From Candidatus Galligastranaerophilus intestinavium (GTDB lineage Bacteria > Cyanobacteriota > Vampirovibrionia > Gastranaerophilales > Gastranaerophilaceae): DNA of 63,364 nucleotides. The notes beneath the pieces are model-generated. The model saw only the letters and a list, made by a program, of their open reading frames with translations. It searched no databases and was not told the origin of the DNA. Below are positions 60,403 through 63,364 of this stretch, piece by piece; within the stretch, counting starts at the first letter, position 1, and each line of letters opens with the position of its first letter. Made by a program: the position numbers and the translations under genes. The stretch is from positions 1 to 63,364 of the forward strand of contig DVJQ01000002.1 in the NCBI GenBank assembly GCA_018716625.1, written 5' to 3'.

Positions 60403-61302
60403 CTATTTACTGACCGCCCTGCCAAAAAGCAGTCTAAAAACGCCGAAATTCTTGCTTAGTGTGTTATTTAACCCTTTTGTTATAGTGCTTGTGCTGCTTA
60501 GAACAGAATTTGTATTTTTAATTATAGAATCAATTTCACTGCTTTGTTGCGCAAGGTTACATGTCAATACGCTTAAATTTTTTGTAATTTCTTCTATGTT
60601 TTTTGCGCTTTCTTTTACATAATCTGTCGTAATATCAATGTTGCCCGCGCTGTTGTCCATTCTTTTAAGCGTTGTAACCTGATTTAGTCTGTCACTCATT
60701 TGTGCTAGATTTTTTGAAATTATTTCAATATTTTCCGTAGTATTTTGGATATTTTTTTGCGAATTTTTCACCGTATTATCAAGAGATTCAAATAAATCCG
60801 ATAACGACAAAAGAGCCTTATCAAGACTTTTTGTTGCACTTTGTAAATTGTCCTTTATTTCATCAAGCGAGTCAGAATCTTGCGAAGCTAAATAGTCCTT
60901 TACATCAATGGTATTTAGCCCCTCAACAAAATCTCCGCTGCTTAAAAGCTCTTTTTGGGGCACTTTTGGATAAATTATTTCAAAATAATCATGTTGAAAT
61001 TTAAAAAATACAGTTTTTTTCCTCAACTGAACCTGTATATTTTTTGGCAAAATTAAATCTTTCGGATAAAGCGCAATGTCAACGACGCTTTTTGAATAAT
61101 CATCGGCAGGTCTTATTTTTAAAGTTCTTCCCACTTTGTAACCTCTGAAATAAACATCTGCCTGCCCGCCAAAAGGACGCAATGCCCCAAAGTGCGCCTC
61201 TATTTTTGTGGCACTTAAATTTTTAAATATAAAATATATTTGATTAAAGGCAAAAAATAAAAGTATAATTGTAAAAACAACGGTAAAAAATCTTATTTTC
61301 AT
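60403..61302 (-). CDS. MCE/MlaD-domain protein
   Basis: A 299-residue protein with one N-terminal membrane helix (about 5-25), an MCE domain at about 38-115 (AHFGALRPFGGQADVYFRGY, VGRTLKIRP) and a long coiled-coil C-terminus with repeated Asn/Ser/Thr-rich heptads. MCE proteins form hexameric lipid-transfer devices between inner and outer membranes, which supports a diderm envelope. No mlaE or mlaF homologue is next to it. TAATAT ends 6 nt before the ATG with no ribosome-binding site. Confidence 0.9.
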   Translation of the reverse strand: MKIRFFTVVFTIILLFFAFNQIYFIFKNLSATKIEAHFGALRPFGGQADVYFRGYKVGRTLKIRPADDYSKSVVDIALYPKDLILPKNIQVQLRKKTVFFKFQHDYFEIIYPKVPQKELLSSGDFVEGLNTIDVKDYLASQDSDSLDEIKDNLQSATKSLDKALLSLSDLFESLDNTVKNSQKNIQNTTENIEIISKNLAQMSDRLNQVTTLKRMDNSAGNIDITTDYVKESAKNIEEITKNLSVLTCNLAQQSSEIDSIIKNTNSVLSSTSTITKGLNNTLSKNFGVFRLLFGRAVSK

Positions 61303-61361
61303 AAGAAAATATTATTTTTTAAATAAAAATAATAAATTACCCAAGGCGGCAATATAAAAGC

Positions 61362-61709
61362 CTAAGAAATAAGTTTTCTGTATACCGGATGCAAATATAA
61401 TTTTTCTATTAACTTTAAAATATCCCCGTCTTTTGCTCTTAAAAAAGCCTTGCCCGATTTTAATTTGCACGACAAAAACACTCTTATTACAGGTATTGTA
61501 ACACCCAATTTTATAAGTTCTCGAATTATTTCAAGCCACTCGATTTCTTCTTGTGAAAATAGCCTTTTACCGTCCTTAGAGTGTCTTGCCCTATATGGTT
61601 TTATAAGCCCTTCTTCCTCATAAGTCCTTAATCTGTCACTTGTTATGCCTAAAAGCTTAGACACTTGCGAGATTTGATAAAAAGGCTCATCTTTTGCCGG
61701 CATTGTCAT
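61362..61709 (-). CDS. MerR-family transcriptional regulator
   Basis: A 115-residue DNA-binding protein with the MerR helix-turn-helix (YQISQVSKLLGITSDRLRTY) and wing (EEEGLIKPYRARHSKDGKRL), then a short helix without a recognisable ligand domain or metal-binding cysteines. Its position, divergent from the prepilin gene, suggests it may control that gene. An AAGGGG site precedes the ATG at 61709; the ATG two codons on is an alternative. Members of this short type often regulate heat shock (HspR-like) or nitrogen genes. Confidence 0.88.
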   Translation of the reverse strand: MTMPAKDEPFYQISQVSKLLGITSDRLRTYEEEGLIKPYRARHSKDGKRLFSQEEIEWLEIIRELIKLGVTIPVIRVFLSCKLKSGKAFLRAKDGDILKLIEKLYLHPVYRKLIS

Positions 61710-61789
61710 AATTTACCCCTTTTGGTAATGATAAAACAAGATTTTTCAAAATAATATTTAGGTGTCTTAATATTAGTTTTTTTACTGTA

Positions 61790-61818
61790 TGGACATGTTA
61801 AAAGTTAGGTGTTAGAAT
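61790..61818 (+). promoter_or_regulatory. Sigma-70-type promoter for the prepilin-like gene
   Basis: TGGACA (61790-61795) and TAGAAT (61813-61818) are exactly 17 nt apart. The resulting 5' leader of the prepilin mRNA is about 180 nt. Confidence 0.6.
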
Positions 61819-61860
61819 ACATAAGTAAGTTACGAAATTACCTGCCTGGAGTTAAAAGTT

Positions 61861-61896
61861 ATGATTTATCTTAAGAAACGTATTCTTGGTCTGTAA
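61861..61896 (+). CDS. Possible 11-codon leader ORF
   Basis: A short frame MIYLKKRILGL follows CTGGAG with a 9- to 10-nt gap, inside the long leader of the prepilin-like gene. It may be a translated upstream ORF that controls downstream expression, or simply chance. It is too short to judge by composition. Confidence 0.3.
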   Translation: MIYLKKRILGL

Positions 61897-61931
61897 TCAG
61901 GACTAACAAAACTATATAACAAGTCAAAAGA

Positions 61932-61960
61932 CGTGTAACTACCCTCTTGGGTATATCACG
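61932..61960 (+). promoter_or_regulatory. Hairpin in the prepilin mRNA leader
   Basis: CGTG (61932-61935) pairs with CACG (61957-61960), and TACCC (61940-61944) pairs with GGGTA (61949-61953) around TCTT, with an internal loop. It lies 46 nt before the ATG. AAATTTTTA follows, so weak termination or attenuation is possible. Confidence 0.45.
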
Positions 61961-62006
61961 CCTAAATTTTTACGCCTTTACACACATTAAAAAACAAGGA
62001 ATAAAT

Positions 62007-63364
62007 ATGAAAAAACAAAACGCTTTTACATTAGCAGAACTGCTTGTATCAATTTTAATTATCTCTGTGATACTTACACTCTTAGCCCCTGTTATTACAA
62101 AAAAAGTAAAAAGCAGCATAAGTGTAAATAACGGCTCGTCAAACAGCAGCGGATATAATTCAAAACTATATATCTACAATAAATCAAATCCCGAGTGTTC
62201 TGAAATATCAGGGGTTAATAATTCTATAAGTTGTAATTTTACAATACCCTCAGGTGTCAACAGAATAAATGCAATAGCAGTATCAGGAGGCGGCGGAGGT
62301 GCAGGAGCAACTCAGCCAAGTATTGAATACTCAAAAACCCTAAATGCTTCAACATCAGAACAAAAAAAATCGACAACAAAAGAAATTGTTATTGATAAGA
62401 ATATGAAAAATTTTGTAATAAGTGAGCTAATCGGCTCAGGCGCAGGCGGGGGAGGAGCAAGCTGGGGAAGCTCCGGTGGTTCTGGCGGCGCGCCACAATC
62501 CCAAGCTGATTGTGACCCGTTTAATGCGCTTTTTATTCCTGCAAAATACAACGGCACAGGAGGTAAAAACCTTTGTGTTACAAAGTATAATGTAGGGGAT
62601 ACTAATGGACCGACTATTGCAAGCAGCGTAACAGCAGTAACTGCAGACCAACAAAGCTGTACAAAAAATCAATGTTGTTGGAGAGGAAGAACAGCTGATT
62701 TTTACTGTCAAGCTAGTGGAAATTGGGATGGTCACAGTACAACATATAGCGGGTGCACAAGAACTGTGTGTACTTGGTATGCCGCAGATACATCCTGTCA
62801 AGCCTGGGCGCCCAGTGGAACTAAAGCAGGAGATTGGAGGCTGCCTAAACCATCAGAAGTAGAAGGTTGGGCGGATAATTTAAATTTGATTTCAACATAT
62901 TTAGGCAACGATGGTCTTCAATTGTGCGGATCCAGTTATGGCGCGCTTAGATGTGGTAGTAACAAGAATTGTATTGGTGCACAAGATGATTACTGTAGCC
63001 CCGGCTTTATCTGGTCGAGTGGAAGAGGCTATGCACAATATGGTGAATCGCTCAGTCAAGACGTTGACGGTTGGAAGAACGTAGGTTACTCAGGCCGTTG
63101 TGTTCTTGAATCAGGGCTAAGCTCTAACACTGTATCATCTGGCGGAGGAGGTGGTGCAGGGGCATATATTAAGAACTATCAGATACCAAATGATGTAATA
63201 TCATCTAATATTGGAGGAAAGATTAAGTTATTCTCAGCTGCAGGAGGAAGTGGGGGAAACTCTGCAAGCTCACAAGGCTCAAGCGCATCTAACGGATCAA
63301 ACGGTAATACATCATACATTGAAATATATGACAAAGATAACGTATTAAAATGGGGTATAAGAGC
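62007..63364 (+). CDS. Large prepilin-like protein (partial, runs off the window)
   Basis: The frame stays open for 452 codons to the window end, so the C-terminus is missing. It begins with a type IV prepilin signal, KKQNAFTLAELLVSILIISV: cleavage after Ala6 and Glu at mature position 5. The body is not a normal pilin. It alternates Gly-rich stretches (SGGGGGAGA, GSGAGGGGA, SSGGGGGAG) with a Cys-rich central domain (about 170-370) containing GDWRLPKPSEVEGW, a motif seen in DUF1566/lectin-like surface domains. An AAGGA site precedes the ATG. It is probably a secreted or surface pseudopilin-like adhesin assembled or processed by prepilin peptidase. Confidence 0.88.
   Translation, partial: MKKQNAFTLAELLVSILIISVILTLLAPVITKKVKSSISVNNGSSNSSGYNSKLYIYNKSNPECSEISGVNNSISCNFTIPSGVNRINAIAVSGGGGGAGATQPSIEYSKTLNASTSEQKKSTTKEIVIDKNMKNFVISELIGSGAGGGGASWGSSGGSGGAPQSQADCDPFNALFIPAKYNGTGGKNLCVTKYNVGDTNGPTIASSVTAVTADQQSCTKNQCCWRGRTADFYCQASGNWDGHSTTYSGCTRTVCTWYAADTSCQAWAPSGTKAGDWRLPKPSEVEGWADNLNLISTYLGNDGLQLCGSSYGALRCGSNKNCIGAQDDYCSPGFIWSSGRGYAQYGESLSQDVDGWKNVGYSGRCVLESGLSSNTVSSGGGGGAGAYIKNYQIPNDVISSNIGGKIKLFSAAGGSGGNSASSQGSSASNGSNGNTSYIEIYDKDNVLKWGIR

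Noticed and set aside
61362-62006. Known riboswitch (c-di-GMP type) in the prepilin leader
   Set aside because: I looked for the conserved c-di-GMP-I core elements and did not find them; the leader is reported only as an unassigned structure.
62312-62801. Antisense open frames of 81 and 121 codons opposite the prepilin-like gene
   Set aside because: They mirror the Gly-, Ser- and Cys-rich composition of the plus-strand gene, overlap each other in different frames and lack ribosome-binding sites.

Overview
The window is AT-rich, compact bacterial chromosome. It most likely comes from a non-photosynthetic gut relative of the cyanobacteria (Gastranaerophilales / Vampirovibrionia, formerly Melainabacteria). 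This placement is an inference from several signals. The tRNA-Glu is of cyanobacterial/plastid type with an encoded CCA. There is a complete minCDE set, a DUF4330 gene, an IctB-like O-antigen-ligase-family gene and a SulP transporter, and no photosynthesis gene. Pyruvate phosphate dikinase, a membrane pyrophosphatase and EtfAB suggest anaerobic, energy-thrifty metabolism. Heptose kinase, GT-C, O-antigen-ligase-like and MCE genes point to a lipopolysaccharide-bearing outer membrane.

Layout: 1-0.9 kb, a hypothetical gene and tRNA-Glu whose 3' end and terminator are duplicated. 0.9-9.5 kb (minus strand), gpsA, a tiny lineage protein, an rRNA-type 2'-O-methyltransferase, a GT-C glycosyltransferase, an M24 peptidase, YjbQ, the pyrophosphatase and an amino-acid-binding lipoprotein. 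9.5-13.2 kb, a YitT transporter, an unusual J-protein and etfBA. 13.4-17.1 kb, a large lineage-specific protein, an orphan DNA methyltransferase and an exported alpha/beta-hydrolase-fold protein. 17.2-21.5 kb, a candidate small RNA, a FliI/YscN ATPase without partners and ppdK. 21.7-25.7 kb, a TPR protein, trpS and a pepT-like peptidase. 25.9-30.7 kb, an accessory block with a RelA/SpoT-like effector candidate and small partner, tRNA-Gly, and a protein with repeated excisionase-like helix-turn-helix units. 30.7-36.2 kb, a UPF1-type helicase-nuclease and mutS2. 37-41 kb, envelope genes. 42-44.8 kb, minCDE and rplI. 44.9-50.6 kb, five tandem paralogues built from about 32-residue repeats. 50.6-55.3 kb, tRNA-Val with a duplicated flank, a tagged GH13 enzyme and trpBA. 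55.5-61.7 kb, an acyltransferase, an exported GH13 enzyme, a SulP transporter, an MCE protein and a MerR regulator. 62.0 kb to the end, a very large prepilin-like protein cut off by the window edge.

The most interesting pattern is shared by about a dozen otherwise unrelated lineage-specific proteins, including the five repeat paralogues, the RelA/SpoT-like protein, the HTH-repeat protein and one GH13 enzyme. Most begin with a short related N-terminal signature (M-x-[IV]-x-P/x-hydrophobic-N..., then an [F]-x-[GSK] motif within about 15-50 residues). Seven of their promoters carry a recurring element close to GGCAA[CTA]-N15-GTTTTA. Together these suggest an undescribed regulon of proteins with a common fate, for example a dedicated export route.

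Separate observations: several operon-leading genes have a -10 hexamer only 6-8 nt before the start codon (leaderless mRNAs), and all three tRNA genes sit next to partial duplications of themselves or their flanks. Every functional statement rests on reading the sequence by eye; no database search was run.
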